From assembly GCF_042646605.1 (NCBI RefSeq), contig NZ_JBHRUG010000049.1:13299-77298 (forward strand): 64,000 bases of DNA. The letters run 5' to 3'. Position numbers and translations under genes: made by a program. The notes beneath the pieces are model-generated. The model did not search any database. It was given only the letters and a program-made list of their open reading frames with translations, and had not been told where the DNA came from. Source of the stretch: Litchfieldella rifensis (lineage in GTDB: Bacteria; Pseudomonadota; Gammaproteobacteria; Pseudomonadales; Halomonadaceae). Positions 19,225 through 28,461 of this stretch are shown one piece after another (within the stretch, counting starts at the first letter, position 1; the number at the start of each line of letters is the position of its first letter).

Positions 19225-19923
19225 ATGAACAAGGTCTGTGCAATCATCGGCATCGGGCCGGGCAACGGCCTCGCAATGGTGCGTCGCTTCACCCGCGAGG
19301 GCTACACGGTGGCGATGTTGTCGCGGAATGTCGAGCGCCTGAAGGAGCTGGAAAATGAGGTGCCCGGGGCGTATGCCTACCAGTATGACGCCATCGATGG
19401 CGAGCGGGCGGCCGAGGTCTTCGCCAGGATTCACCAGGACCTCGGCCCGGTCTCGGTGCTGCTTTACAACGCCGGGGCGGGCGTGTTCAAGAGCGCTGGG
19501 GAAGTGACACTGGATGAGTTCGAAAGCACCTGGCGGGTGAACTGCTACGGCTTGCTGGCGGCCACTCAGGCCGTGCTCGGTCAGTTGCGCGAGCACGACC
19601 AGGCGAGTCTCATCGTCACCGGGGCGTCGGCAGCATGGCGTGGCCGGGCAGCCACCGCGCCCTTCGCGTCGGCCAAGGCGGCGCAGCGCAGCCTGGCGCA
19701 GTCGCTGGCGCGTCAGCTTGGTCCCGAGAACATCCATGTCGCCTACGTGGTGATCGATGGGGTGATCGACCTGCCGCGTACTCGTCAGGCGATGCCGGAC
19801 AAGCCGGACGAGTTCTTCCTCGATGCCGATGCCATCGCCGACAGCGTCTGGTTCCTCACCCGGCAGCACCGCTCGGCGTGGACCTTCGAACTCGATCTGC
19901 GCCCGTTCGGCGAGTCCTGGTAA
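19225..19923 (+). CDS. Atypical short-chain dehydrogenase/reductase
   Basis: 232 aa with a Rossmann start (IIGIGPGNGLAMVRRF), NAGAG at 82-86 and the SDR C-terminal layout. The catalytic motif is odd: Ser 135 is present in VTGASAAW, but the usual YxxxK reads FASAK (Phe 147, Lys 151), so the proton-donating Tyr is missing. The glycine motif GIGPGNG also differs from the common GxxxGxG. It may bind a nucleotide without normal oxidoreductase activity. The ATG is 7 nt behind AAGGAG, 16 bp after the hydrolase gene. Confidence 0.85.
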   Translation: MNKVCAIIGIGPGNGLAMVRRFTREGYTVAMLSRNVERLKELENEVPGAYAYQYDAIDGERAAEVFARIHQDLGPVSVLLYNAGAGVFKSAGEVTLDEFESTWRVNCYGLLAATQAVLGQLREHDQASLIVTGASAAWRGRAATAPFASAKAAQRSLAQSLARQLGPENIHVAYVVIDGVIDLPRTRQAMPDKPDEFFLDADAIADSVWFLTRQHRSAWTFELDLRPFGESW

Positions 19924-19977
19924 AGGGCCCGCTCTGCCTGTGAAAACGAGCGTGGACGAGTGTGAGCGAGATCGTTC

Positions 19978-20006
19978 ATGACCCACTGCCTCTCCCTTGG
20001 CATAAT
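19978..20006 (+). promoter_or_regulatory. Candidate sigma-70 promoter of the jetABCD operon
   Basis: ATGACC (19978-19983, 4 of 6 to TTGACA) and CATAAT (20001-20006, 5 of 6 to TATAAT) are separated by 17 nt, giving a predicted start near 20012, about 20 nt before jetA. The gap after the SDR gene contains no other signal. Confidence 0.5.
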
Positions 20007-20032
20007 GGCGGTTTTGGCCTCAGGGATGACCC

Positions 20033-21496
20033 ATGACCGCCTGGAGCAAGTTACTCGTCGCCACCACGCGGCTGATCGACCTGCACGACAGCGCCCACGA
20101 ACCGGGCTCGCCGTTCGTGCAGGTCAGCCAGGAGCAGCGTCGCGGCTACCGTGACGGTTACTGGCTGGACCTCGGCTGCCTGCTGCTCGACTACCTGCTC
20201 GACGTGGATTTCGCCACCAACAGCGCCTTCGTCTCGCAGACCCGCTGCCTCGCTCAGTTGCGTGAGCACTATCCCCGCTTGCCGCACGATGACCTGGCCT
20301 TCGTCGTCAATCTGCTGTCGACCCCGAGCGAACTACATTTTCGTCAGGTGTCCCCGACCGCGGACACGCACAGCGTGGAGGGGGAGATCTCGAGGAGCAT
20401 GCGCAGCACCAAGCGCACCGCGCTGATCGAAAAGCAGGGCCAGACCGGTCAGGTACGCCTGACACCGAGTGGCCGCCAGGCAGTTACGCTGGCCAGCCAG
20501 GTCGAGGATCTGCTGTATTCCGAATACGACGCCGCCAAGGTGCTCGCTGCACTGGCCCGGGGCGACTTCGCGCGGATTCCCGATATCACCAACCAGATCC
20601 TGATGGCGATTCGCGCCCTGACCCAGGAACTGCGCCGGGTGCGCGAGAACCCCACCCGCGAGGGCAAGCTGTCGGCCTTTCTCGACAACGAGCGCCATTA
20701 CCACAATGCGCTGTCGACGATCCAGAACACCCTGCTCAGCGCACGCTCGCAACTGGCCACGCCGGATGTCATGCAGCGCTTCGAGCACTGGTGCGAGCGC
20801 CAGGAGGACGACTGGGACCTGCGCATGCTGGCGGGCGCCATCGGGCGGGTGCTCAATGCGATCGAGAACCTCTCGCGGCGGCTTTCCGAGCTGCTCTCGG
20901 ATATCGCCGAAGGCCGCATTCAGTCGATGGGGGTGATCGACTTCGCCGACATGGCACGGCGGCTGTTGAGCGAGCCGTTGCATGCGCCGCTTCGTGATGC
21001 GCTGGTCAATCGGATGATGCCGTTCGGCCTGGCTGCCGCCATGCCGCGCGTCGAGCCGCTGATCCCGCTGGTCGAGACGCGTCGTGCCGAGAAGAGCGCC
21101 GCGGCGCTGGTGTTCGACGAACACGACGATGCCCGCCCGGAAGATCCGCTGCTGGCACGTTTCCTCGAGGCACGCGGCCCGGCCTTGCGCAAGCGCCTGG
21201 GTGAGGCACCACTGTCGCTGCCCGATGCCTTGAGCGAAGGCTGGCACCGCTTCGAGGAAGAAGACTGCCTGGCCCAGTTGCTCAACACCTTCGTCGATAC
21301 CCATCTGCTCGGCGAACGCCTGACGGTCGGCATCGAGGCCGATCCGTTCGTCATCACGCTCGCCGACGGGCGCCGGATCGAAGGGGCGGTAACGCCCTCG
21401 CTACGCTTTCTACCGGCGTCCGAGGCCGCACCACATTCCGAGATGGAAACTTCAGACGCGGCAGAGTCCATCGCCGCTCAGGACACGTATTCATGA
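20033..21496 (+). CDS. jetA: JetA/MksF-like kleisin subunit of a Wadjet SMC system
   Basis: First gene of a four-gene SMC operon. 487 aa, right for a MukF/MksF/JetA-type kleisin, mostly predicted helix, with winged-helix-like ends and a long helical middle (about residues 170-310, ITNQILMAIRALTQELRRVRENP, NERHYHNALSTIQNTLLSARSQL). No catalytic motif is expected. Assignment rests mainly on position, size and architecture: kleisin, KITE, SMC and Toprim genes in the canonical jetA-B-C-D order, each overlapping the next by 4 bp (ATGA). By analogy with characterised Wadjet systems it should bridge the SMC heads and recruit JetB. I cannot assign the Wadjet type from sequence alone. Its own Shine-Dalgarno is weak. 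Confidence 0.8.
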   Translation: MTAWSKLLVATTRLIDLHDSAHEPGSPFVQVSQEQRRGYRDGYWLDLGCLLLDYLLDVDFATNSAFVSQTRCLAQLREHYPRLPHDDLAFVVNLLSTPSELHFRQVSPTADTHSVEGEISRSMRSTKRTALIEKQGQTGQVRLTPSGRQAVTLASQVEDLLYSEYDAAKVLAALARGDFARIPDITNQILMAIRALTQELRRVRENPTREGKLSAFLDNERHYHNALSTIQNTLLSARSQLATPDVMQRFEHWCERQEDDWDLRMLAGAIGRVLNAIENLSRRLSELLSDIAEGRIQSMGVIDFADMARRLLSEPLHAPLRDALVNRMMPFGLAAAMPRVEPLIPLVETRRAEKSAAALVFDEHDDARPEDPLLARFLEARGPALRKRLGEAPLSLPDALSEGWHRFEEEDCLAQLLNTFVDTHLLGERLTVGIEADPFVITLADGRRIEGAVTPSLRFLPASEAAPHSEMETSDAAESIAAQDTYS

Positions 21497-22446
21497 ACAT
21501 GACCGAGATGGGCGAGGTCGTCGCCTACCTGTTGCGCTACCGTACCGCCGAGCGCCAGCCCAGTGGCGGCCGCAAGCGTCGCGCTGCCCGCGAAGGCCAG
21601 CTCTCCGAGCGTGATGTGTGTGCCTTGATCGATGACGCCCTGGATACCGAGCGCGAGGCGCTGCGCGACTTTCTCGCCGGCCAGGGGCTGCGTCTGCGCG
21701 TCTTCGAGCCCGGCGACTATCCCGGCATCGCTCCCGGCTCGCGGCTCTATGCCCTCGTGCCGGACCCGGAGCTGGAGCAGCCACCGCTCTATACCCGCGA
21801 CCCGGTATTCGATGCCCTGCGCCTGCGTCAGGAGAGTCGCGCCGAGCTGGCCCAGTGGTATCTGCAGCTGTGGCTGCTGCTGCATACCCTGCTGTATACC
21901 CGGCTCAACCGGGCACTGTCGGATATCAGTCGCTACCAGGAAGCGACCTTCGCCACGACGGAACTGGTCGAGCTGATGCGAGAGCAGCTCGAAAGCCTAC
22001 GTGGCCTGGGAGAGGCCGCGCCCGAGACCAGCCGCGTGCTGCTCGATGAGCGCGGCGAGGATATCGCTCGGCGGGTCAAGGCGTTCATCGAGTTGCAGGT
22101 GCGCGCCGGCCAGCTCGAAGCCGTGCGCGAAACCACCGACGACGACGGCGATATCTGGCAGCAGACGCTGCTGGGCGCCCTGGAGGCCGAGCAGGTCGGC
22201 GTGCACCACCTCTCGCATCTGGTCGAGCTGCTCTCCGGTCAGGGAACCCAGGAGGGGGGAAGCCAGGACCGAGGGAAAGAGGATGGCGCGACCACCGAGG
22301 AGACTCAGACAGTGGCGGCCGCCGCGGAGGAGGTGTCGGGTGACGAACTCGATCCGACACTCGCCCTCGAGAATGCCGACGACGTTGACGAAGCGGCCGA
22401 TCTGTTCGCCGATGCCGACATGCAAGACACCGGAGGCCGTGCATGA
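21493..22446 (+). CDS. jetB: JetB/MksE-like KITE subunit with acidic C-terminal tail
   Basis: 317 aa. Residues about 1-240 resemble a MukE/MksE-type winged-helix protein (MTEMGEVVAYLLRYRTAER, SRLYALVPDPELEQPPLYTRDPVFDALRLRQESRAELAQWYLQLW). From about residue 245 on there is an Ala/Glu/Asp/Thr-rich, strongly acidic tail with no predicted fold, which makes the protein longer than usual for this subunit. It starts by overlapping jetA (ATGA) and ends by overlapping jetC, so expression is tightly coupled. The expected role is to bind the kleisin and regulate DNA engagement. Identity depends on operon context. Confidence 0.78.
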   Translation: MNMTEMGEVVAYLLRYRTAERQPSGGRKRRAAREGQLSERDVCALIDDALDTEREALRDFLAGQGLRLRVFEPGDYPGIAPGSRLYALVPDPELEQPPLYTRDPVFDALRLRQESRAELAQWYLQLWLLLHTLLYTRLNRALSDISRYQEATFATTELVELMREQLESLRGLGEAAPETSRVLLDERGEDIARRVKAFIELQVRAGQLEAVRETTDDDGDIWQQTLLGALEAEQVGVHHLSHLVELLSGQGTQEGGSQDRGKEDGATTEETQTVAAAAEEVSGDELDPTLALENADDVDEAADLFADADMQDTGGRA

Positions 22447-25400
22447 GCGTGATCAACCGTATCGAAGTGGCCAACCTGCTCAACAAGCATGGCGATATCG
22501 CGTCACCCTGGGACGCCAAGATGCGTCACCTGCTGCTCGATCTGCGCGGTCAGTCGAGTGCCATCAGCATGGAGAACGGCTTCGGCAAGACCACCCTGGC
22601 CGAAGCGTTGATCGGGCTGCTCTCGCGCGACCGGTCGCTACTGTCGCGCACCCGGCGCAAGTGCTCACCATCGAGCGTCGGCGGCCAGGGGCGCAGTTGG
22701 TCCCATCTGCGCGTCGAATTCCGCTCGGGCAGCGGCACCACGGGGCAATCCGACATGCTCGCCGCGGCTGGCGAGGAGGTCGCCGGCGAGACCTTCGTGT
22801 TCGGCATGTACGGTTATAGCGATGGCAGCGGTCTGGCGTTCTATCACTACGCCGGCAAGCTCGGCGACGTGCCGGTGTATCACATGACCCGCGACGGCAA
22901 GCTGGCGCTGTACGCCAACGCCGACGTGCAGGCGGCGATGCGCGCCCAGGGCGTGACCCGCAGTGCCAATCGCGAAGAATGGCTCGATGCCGTGGGGGCG
23001 CATATCTCGCGCCGCGAGCTGGCCCAGCTCGCGGCTTTCCAGAAGGAGGGCGGCGCCGACAAGAGCCAGATCTTCAACGCCATCAAGCCGCGCGCCGGTG
23101 AAAAGGCCGATCAGGCGTTCTTCTTCGAGGTGCTGGCACCGCAGATCCTCTCCGGGGCGACCCGCGGCGAGACCGACGAAGGCGAGGAGTTGATCGAGGA
23201 CGTCATTCTCAATTCGGGCACCAAGGTCACCGAGTTGCGTCATCGGTTGCACGAGGCCGAGCAGGACCAGCGACGGGCCGAGGACAAGGTCACGCGTCTC
23301 GACGAGCTCAATCGCCAGGGCGAAGCGCTGCTCGAGGCACGCCACTCCCTGGCGGCGCTGGACGAGGGCCTCGCGGCGAGCGAACGCCTGCTGGGCGGCC
23401 AGGCGTTGACCGAGTTGCCGGGCTTGCCGCGTCGCCCATCGCTCGATGACGATGCCGTCACGGATCCCGAACTGGTCGCCGGTTTCGCCTGGGGCGTCGG
23501 CGACACCGAGCGTCCCCGCGTTTCCACCTGGCTGCTCGCCAAGCTGACCCAGCAGAACGAACGCAGTGTCCGCCAGGCCTTGTCCGAACGCGGTGTCCGG
23601 GTCGACTCCCACCGTCGCTTGATCCACTTGCCCGAAGCGGGCTGGCCCTGTGCGAAGGATGTCAATCATGTCGCCTTTGCCGCGGCCCGCGAGTGGCTGA
23701 CCGACAGCCATGCCTTCGCCGATGATGCAGCTCGCTATCGCGCCCTGGCGCGACTCGACGAGGCCGTGGATGCCTTCGAGTCACTGGATGGCAACCGCTT
23801 CCGTGACGAGGTGATTGCCGACCGCGAGTATCTCAAGGAGCTCAAGGCCGACGCCCGGCAGCTCGATGCGCAATGGGAACGGCTCGACCGCGAGCGTGAA
23901 CAGCTCGAGTCGCGCCAGCGTGAGTTTACCGACAACCAGAGCTTCTACACCCAGGCGCTCGCTCAGGGGCTGTTCAGCGAGGCCGAGCTGGAAACCCCGG
24001 AGACGACCCGGGACGCGGCGGAGGCCGCTGCCGAGCAGGCGCGCCGGGCGCTATCCGAGCATATCGGTCGCGTCGGTGAACTCAAGCAGGTCGCCAAATG
24101 GCACGCCGAATTCAAGACCGCCCATCCCGACAGCTCTCCCGGGGAGTTGCTGGCGCTGAAGAGCGAGCAGCAGGAAACGCTTAGCGGCGAGCACGACGAC
24201 GTCAGCATCGAGCTGGAAAGTGTCGCCGCCCAGCGCGAGAACGCGCGTGACGAACTCGAGCGACTGCGTGGCGAGCGACAGCGGCTCGAGGGCGAGCGGG
24301 GCCCGCTCAAACAGGGCCAGGACGCCTGGCAGGCCTTCGCCGCTGGCTGGCCCGACGAGGACATCCGCGAGTTCTGGGCGCGCCGAAAGGCCGAGCTGGC
24401 CGCGCTGCAGCAGGAGTGTCGGCAGCAGCGTCAACGCCGGGAAGAGGCACAGGCGCGCCGCGCGCGGCTGACACCGCTGGCGCAGGCGGCACAGCGTTAC
24501 GCGCAGTGGCATGGTGACGACGAGCCAGTGCACCTGCGTGACCGGCTCTATCGCCAGTCCCGCGAGCTCGAGGATGAGCGTCACCGGCTGGACCAGGAAG
24601 CGCGTCACCTGCGCGAGCTGCATCAGGCCTGGCTGGCGTTTCGCGAACACAGCGACCAATCGCCCGACGCCTGGCTCAAGGACGCCAAGGGCCGCTATCC
24701 ACGGCTGTTGCGCGAAGCGGAGGGGCTCGATGCCCGGATCGTCAGTCGCGAGCGCTATCTGGAAAGCCTCGCCGGCGACCCGCTGGCCCGTCAGGTGGCC
24801 GAGGAGGAGGCGCATCGCCTGCTCGATGCGGCTGAAATCGCCTGTGTGCCGCTGCATGAGGTGCTGACGCAAACCGACGCCGATAGTCACCAGCGTCGCG
24901 ACTGGCTGGCCCAGGCCGCCGGCCAGCTGTTCGCGCCGGTGGTCGAGGGCGAGGCGGCGGCGCGGGACGCCGCCGAGCGCCTGATCGAACGAGGACTGGG
25001 CGTGCCGGTCATCGAGGCGAGCCGACTGGCTGACTGCCTGGCCGCGGGCCAGCCACCGCTTGGCGCCGTTCAGGGTGTGGAAACGCTGGCGGTGAAGGCG
25101 GCGCTGGATCCGCAGTACCTGACGGCGCTGCGCGACGATATCCAGGGGCGCCTGGCCATCGACCGTGAGCGCCGTGCCGCCCTGGACGACGAGATCGCTC
25201 GGCTCGACCCGCATGGCGAACGCTTCTCCCTGGCCCTGCGCGCCCGTGCCGCCGTCGAGGAGAAGGTCGAGGACGCACTCGAGGGACTGGAGCGGGACAA
25301 GGCCGCACTGGCATCCCAACGGGAGCAACTCGCGCCGAGGATGACCGACGCAGCGCTCACCGCCATCGACGACTTCCAGCGTTTCCTGCTGGAGGGCGGT

Positions 25401-27341
25401 GACAGGGCCCTGGAAGAGGCCGCCGAGACGCTGGTCGATGCCGAGGCGCAGTTGGCCGAGCTGGCGCCGAAAGTGGCCCAAGCCGAGCAGGAACTCGAGG
25501 CCCATGGTGCCACCTGGCTGGCGGCCGAGAAGTTCGCCGATGCCGGCGGCGTCGAGCGTCTGGCGGCGCTGGAAGCGCGCCTTCTTGGGCTGATCGAGCA
25601 GGAGACCATCGCCGGCGAGCGCTTCGAACAGGCGGGTGAGCGTCTCGAGTCGCTGCGTCGCCGGCGTGACGAGCTGGCCGATCGGTTGCGTGTGCTGTTC
25701 GCCGACGGCGAGCGCGATCGACTGCGTGCCCTGGAAGCCTTCGAAGACGAGGGTGGCGTGGCGTTCATGCAATCCGCCGCCTCGGTCGAGAGCGAGCTCA
25801 ATGCGTCGCTGGCCACCGCCAGCCGGCGTGCCGACTTCGATTTCACGCGCATTCGTGCCTATCTCGACGTGCGCGACGAGAGCGGTGGCAGCCAGAAGCT
25901 CGAACGCGAGATCGCCCGGCTGAAACATGAGCGCAGTGCGACGCATGCCGCGCGCAAGACCAATGGCCAGGAGCAGGAGGGCGTCGAGGCGAGGCTCGAT
26001 GCCAATCAGCGCGCCATGACCTGGAGCGACCAGCTGGCCATCGCCTGGCTGGAGGTGCTGCGCGAGCTGTCGAATGGCTGGCTGCAGCGCCTGGCGGCGC
26101 TCGACGACCTGGCCGCGTCGAGCCGTTGGCCGGCCGATCATCCCCAGGCCGAAGCGCTGGACGACGCCTTGTGCGACTGGCGTCGCTTGGCCGGTAGTGA
26201 CGCGAATGACGACGGCGAGCCCGATCTTGCCGCGCTGGAAACCTGTCAGCAGACGCTGCTCGACGCACTGGGCGAGTTGAATCTCGGCGAGCGGGCGCGC
26301 AATCGCGAGCGCCAGGCGCGCGACGTGGAGAATCGCGAGCAGCAGTTGGCCGGGGCCGTCGCCGATGCCGGCGACAGTCGCTTGTTCAACGACACCGAAC
26401 GCGCGCGACTGGCGACGCTGGATGGGGTCAGCCCGGCGGCACTGGACGATCTGCGCGCCCTGTATGCCCAGCTCAATGTCCAGCTCGGCGATCACCGCGA
26501 CCGGGTCGCCAAACTGCACGCTTCGCGCGAGCACATCGAGGGCACGCTGGTCGAGCGACTGGGTTCGATCATCACCGATGCCGCCGGTAATCTGGATATC
26601 CTCAAGCGCGTGGCCCGCCGCAGCGGCGAAGGCGGCGCCTACTTCGAGGTCAAGGCGGCGCTGATCGGCGACGACGCGGTGCGCGAGCTGATCCAGTTGC
26701 TGCTAGCCGATATCGATGAGCACCAGGCGGCCCAGCGTCGGCGCCTGCAGCAGGATAGCGCCACCAGCGGCGACCAGCGTCGACGGGACGAGGAACTGAC
26801 CCGCCAGATCCGTCGGCGCATCTATCGTGGCCTGTTCCGCGACGTCTCGATTCGCCTCAAGCACGAGGCCATTCGCCCGCACGGGAGACTGTTCTCGCTC
26901 AACGAGGACATGTCCGAGGGGCAGCGCGAAGCGGTGTCGCTGATGTGGCTGGTCAAGCTCTCCGAGTTCGCCATCGAGCGTGAGTTGCGCGAATTGCCCG
27001 GTACCCACAAGCGGCGTGCCCGGGCCGGCCGCGAGAGCGTGATCCTGCTCGACGGCCTGTTCTCCAAGCTCTCGCACCGCCGCCTGATCCAGGACTCGCT
27101 GGAGTCGCTGCGCAACACCCGCGGGCGCTTCCAGATGATCGGCCTGATCCACAACCCCAACTACGAAAACGATGCGGCGATCTTCCCGACCTACCTTGTC
27201 GGTAGCGTGATCGGCGGGGCACAGGGGCAGGGCGGTCACGTGGTGGTGCGCGATGGTCGTGTGGTCGACCCCGACACCATTGGCCGTGGCCAGGGCGAGG
27301 CCAGCCTGTTCGGCATTCATGTCACGGAGCCGGTCACATGA
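22443..27341 (+). CDS. jetC: JetC/MksB-like SMC ATPase, very long (1,632 aa)
   Basis: SMC-type motor of the defence operon. The N-terminal head has Walker A ENGFGKT (Lys 49). Long charged coiled-coil segments follow (about 270-310, 440-690, 840-1130, 1210-1330), with breaks that may be the hinge or elbow. The C-terminal head carries the ABC signature MSEGQ (1490-1494) and a Walker B region SVILLDG with Asp 1537 followed by Gly 1538, where most SMC proteins have a catalytic Glu; HNPNYEND comes later. At 1,632 aa it exceeds E. coli MukB. Wadjet SMCs are thought to extrude DNA loops and present small circles for cleavage by JetD. It overlaps both neighbours by 4 bp. Confidence 0.85.
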   Translation: MSVINRIEVANLLNKHGDIASPWDAKMRHLLLDLRGQSSAISMENGFGKTTLAEALIGLLSRDRSLLSRTRRKCSPSSVGGQGRSWSHLRVEFRSGSGTTGQSDMLAAAGEEVAGETFVFGMYGYSDGSGLAFYHYAGKLGDVPVYHMTRDGKLALYANADVQAAMRAQGVTRSANREEWLDAVGAHISRRELAQLAAFQKEGGADKSQIFNAIKPRAGEKADQAFFFEVLAPQILSGATRGETDEGEELIEDVILNSGTKVTELRHRLHEAEQDQRRAEDKVTRLDELNRQGEALLEARHSLAALDEGLAASERLLGGQALTELPGLPRRPSLDDDAVTDPELVAGFAWGVGDTERPRVSTWLLAKLTQQNERSVRQALSERGVRVDSHRRLIHLPEAGWPCAKDVNHVAFAAAREWLTDSHAFADDAARYRALARLDEAVDAFESLDGNRFRDEVIADREYLKELKADARQLDAQWERLDREREQLESRQREFTDNQSFYTQALAQGLFSEAELETPETTRDAAEAAAEQARRALSEHIGRVGELKQVAKWHAEFKTAHPDSSPGELLALKSEQQETLSGEHDDVSIELESVAAQRENARDELERLRGERQRLEGERGPLKQGQDAWQAFAAGWPDEDIREFWARRKAELAALQQECRQQRQRREEAQARRARLTPLAQAAQRYAQWHGDDEPVHLRDRLYRQSRELEDERHRLDQEARHLRELHQAWLAFREHSDQSPDAWLKDAKGRYPRLLREAEGLDARIVSRERYLESLAGDPLARQVAEEEAHRLLDAAEIACVPLHEVLTQTDADSHQRRDWLAQAAGQLFAPVVEGEAAARDAAERLIERGLGVPVIEASRLADCLAAGQPPLGAVQGVETLAVKAALDPQYLTALRDDIQGRLAIDRERRAALDDEIARLDPHGERFSLALRARAAVEEKVEDALEGLERDKAALASQREQLAPRMTDAALTAIDDFQRFLLEGGDRALEEAAETLVDAEAQLAELAPKVAQAEQELEAHGATWLAAEKFADAGGVERLAALEARLLGLIEQETIAGERFEQAGERLESLRRRRDELADRLRVLFADGERDRLRALEAFEDEGGVAFMQSAASVESELNASLATASRRADFDFTRIRAYLDVRDESGGSQKLEREIARLKHERSATHAARKTNGQEQEGVEARLDANQRAMTWSDQLAIAWLEVLRELSNGWLQRLAALDDLAASSRWPADHPQAEALDDALCDWRRLAGSDANDDGEPDLAALETCQQTLLDALGELNLGERARNRERQARDVENREQQLAGAVADAGDSRLFNDTERARLATLDGVSPAALDDLRALYAQLNVQLGDHRDRVAKLHASREHIEGTLVERLGSIITDAAGNLDILKRVARRSGEGGAYFEVKAALIGDDAVRELIQLLLADIDEHQAAQRRRLQQDSATSGDQRRRDEELTRQIRRRIYRGLFRDVSIRLKHEAIRPHGRLFSLNEDMSEGQREAVSLMWLVKLSEFAIERELRELPGTHKRRARAGRESVILLDGLFSKLSHRRLIQDSLESLRNTRGRFQMIGLIHNPNYENDAAIFPTYLVGSVIGGAQGQGGHVVVRDGRVVDPDTIGRGQGEASLFGIHVTEPVT

Positions 27342-28435
27342 GCTATTTGAGCGAGTGTGCCGAGGCCGTGCAGATCTACTTGGAAGGTGACTGGGCAAAG
27401 CACTATCGCAAGCGGGGTGCCAAGCGCTGGCGCAGCGTGAGTCTGGTCAAAAGGCTCAAGCGGGAAGGTATCTGCACGACCGAACTGGATGGCTGGGAGG
27501 CCTTGAGTGAGCTGGCCCGGGCGGGAGTGATCGAGACCACGCAGCCCATCGCGGCAAATCAGTGTCTCAACGTGCACGTGTCCCTGTCCGAGGCCGAGCG
27601 TCACCGTCTCGAAGCCGAGTTTTCCGACGTCGACGACGCGCTGCAGTTGCAGGCCGGTCAAGCCGTCGTGTGGCGACATGCGCTCGATGGTGTCCTGTAC
27701 GATTGGTCGCTGGACGATCAGTACCGGCTTGCCCAGGGACTGCGTGAACTGGCCGGAGCGCTGCCCCAGGCGTACGCGATGAGTGCCTTCGAGGCCAGCG
27801 CGCGGTATCTGCTCGGTAGCAGCAAGCTGTTGACGGCGCTGCCTCGTGAACTGGTGCGGGCCTTCGCCATCGATGTGGCGGCCTTCCGTGGGCCGGTGGC
27901 CTGGGTGCTGGCGGCGATGCCGTCCGAGCCGGAGGGTCTGCTGGTGATCGAGAACCCCCAGAGTTTCGACCAGGCATGTCGCGCCGGCCTGAGTGAACGT
28001 CTCGCGCTGGTCTGCAGCTTCGGTTATGGCCTGTCACTCAGCGAAGTCCTGAAGGCACCGGAACGGGTGCGCTTGATCGGTGAAGGGACTGCCTCCCGGA
28101 CCTTGAGCGAGTTGCTCGGCTCGCCGAACAAGACCTTCTGGGGGGACCTCGACCCGGAGGGATTACGCATCTATTGTCGCCTGCGCCAAACCGTCCCGGC
28201 GCTGCGACTCTCGGCACTCTATGGTCCGATGATCGCTGTGCTCGAGAGTGGCGGCGGGCATCCGCTGCATGGTCTTACCGGCAAGGCCGATCAGCGTCCT
28301 GCCAGAGGCTGGTCGCGTGGACTGGATCAGGAGATGCTGGACGATGCCAGTCTGACGGCACTCGCCGGCCAAGCGCTCGACGAGGCGATACAGCAGCGCT
28401 GGCTCGCGTATCTTGGCTCAACCGATGTCGAGTGA
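27338..28435 (+). CDS. jetD: JetD/MksG-like Toprim nuclease subunit (DUF3322/DUF2220)
   Basis: 365 aa. The N-terminal part includes the DUF3322-like YLLGSSKLL (158-165). The C-terminal part is a Toprim domain (DUF2220) related to topoisomerase VI subunit A: LLVIEN with Glu 205, FWGDLDPEG with Asp 270 and Asp 272, and a later acidic LDQE (Glu 332). This acidic set is the expected metal-binding site for double-strand cleavage of plasmid DNA in Wadjet systems, and it appears intact. The ATG overlaps the jetC stop. It is the strongest single identifier of the operon as a Wadjet rather than a housekeeping condensin. A hairpin follows at its end. Confidence 0.88.
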   Translation: MSYLSECAEAVQIYLEGDWAKHYRKRGAKRWRSVSLVKRLKREGICTTELDGWEALSELARAGVIETTQPIAANQCLNVHVSLSEAERHRLEAEFSDVDDALQLQAGQAVVWRHALDGVLYDWSLDDQYRLAQGLRELAGALPQAYAMSAFEASARYLLGSSKLLTALPRELVRAFAIDVAAFRGPVAWVLAAMPSEPEGLLVIENPQSFDQACRAGLSERLALVCSFGYGLSLSEVLKAPERVRLIGEGTASRTLSELLGSPNKTFWGDLDPEGLRIYCRLRQTVPALRLSALYGPMIAVLESGGGHPLHGLTGKADQRPARGWSRGLDQEMLDDASLTALAGQALDEAIQQRWLAYLGSTDVE

Positions 28436-28461
28436 GATGGCCTCTGCGCCGGTCACTCGAC
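28427..28461. terminator. Hairpin at the convergent jetD / diguanylate cyclase junction
   Basis: GTCGAGTGA (28427-28435) pairs perfectly with TCACTCGAC (28453-28461) across a 17-nt loop, overlapping both stop codons. No T-tract is present, so the terminator role is only inferred. Confidence 0.35.

Noticed and set aside
24051..26534. An 827-codon open frame antisense to jetC
   Set aside because: Same reasoning: composition bias mirrors the coiled-coil codons of jetC, and there is no ribosome site or domain.
20033..28435. The SMC operon as the housekeeping MukBEF condensin
   Set aside because: A Toprim/DUF2220 jetD gene is fused into the operon by overlap and the gene order is jetA-B-C-D; MukBEF has no such fourth gene.
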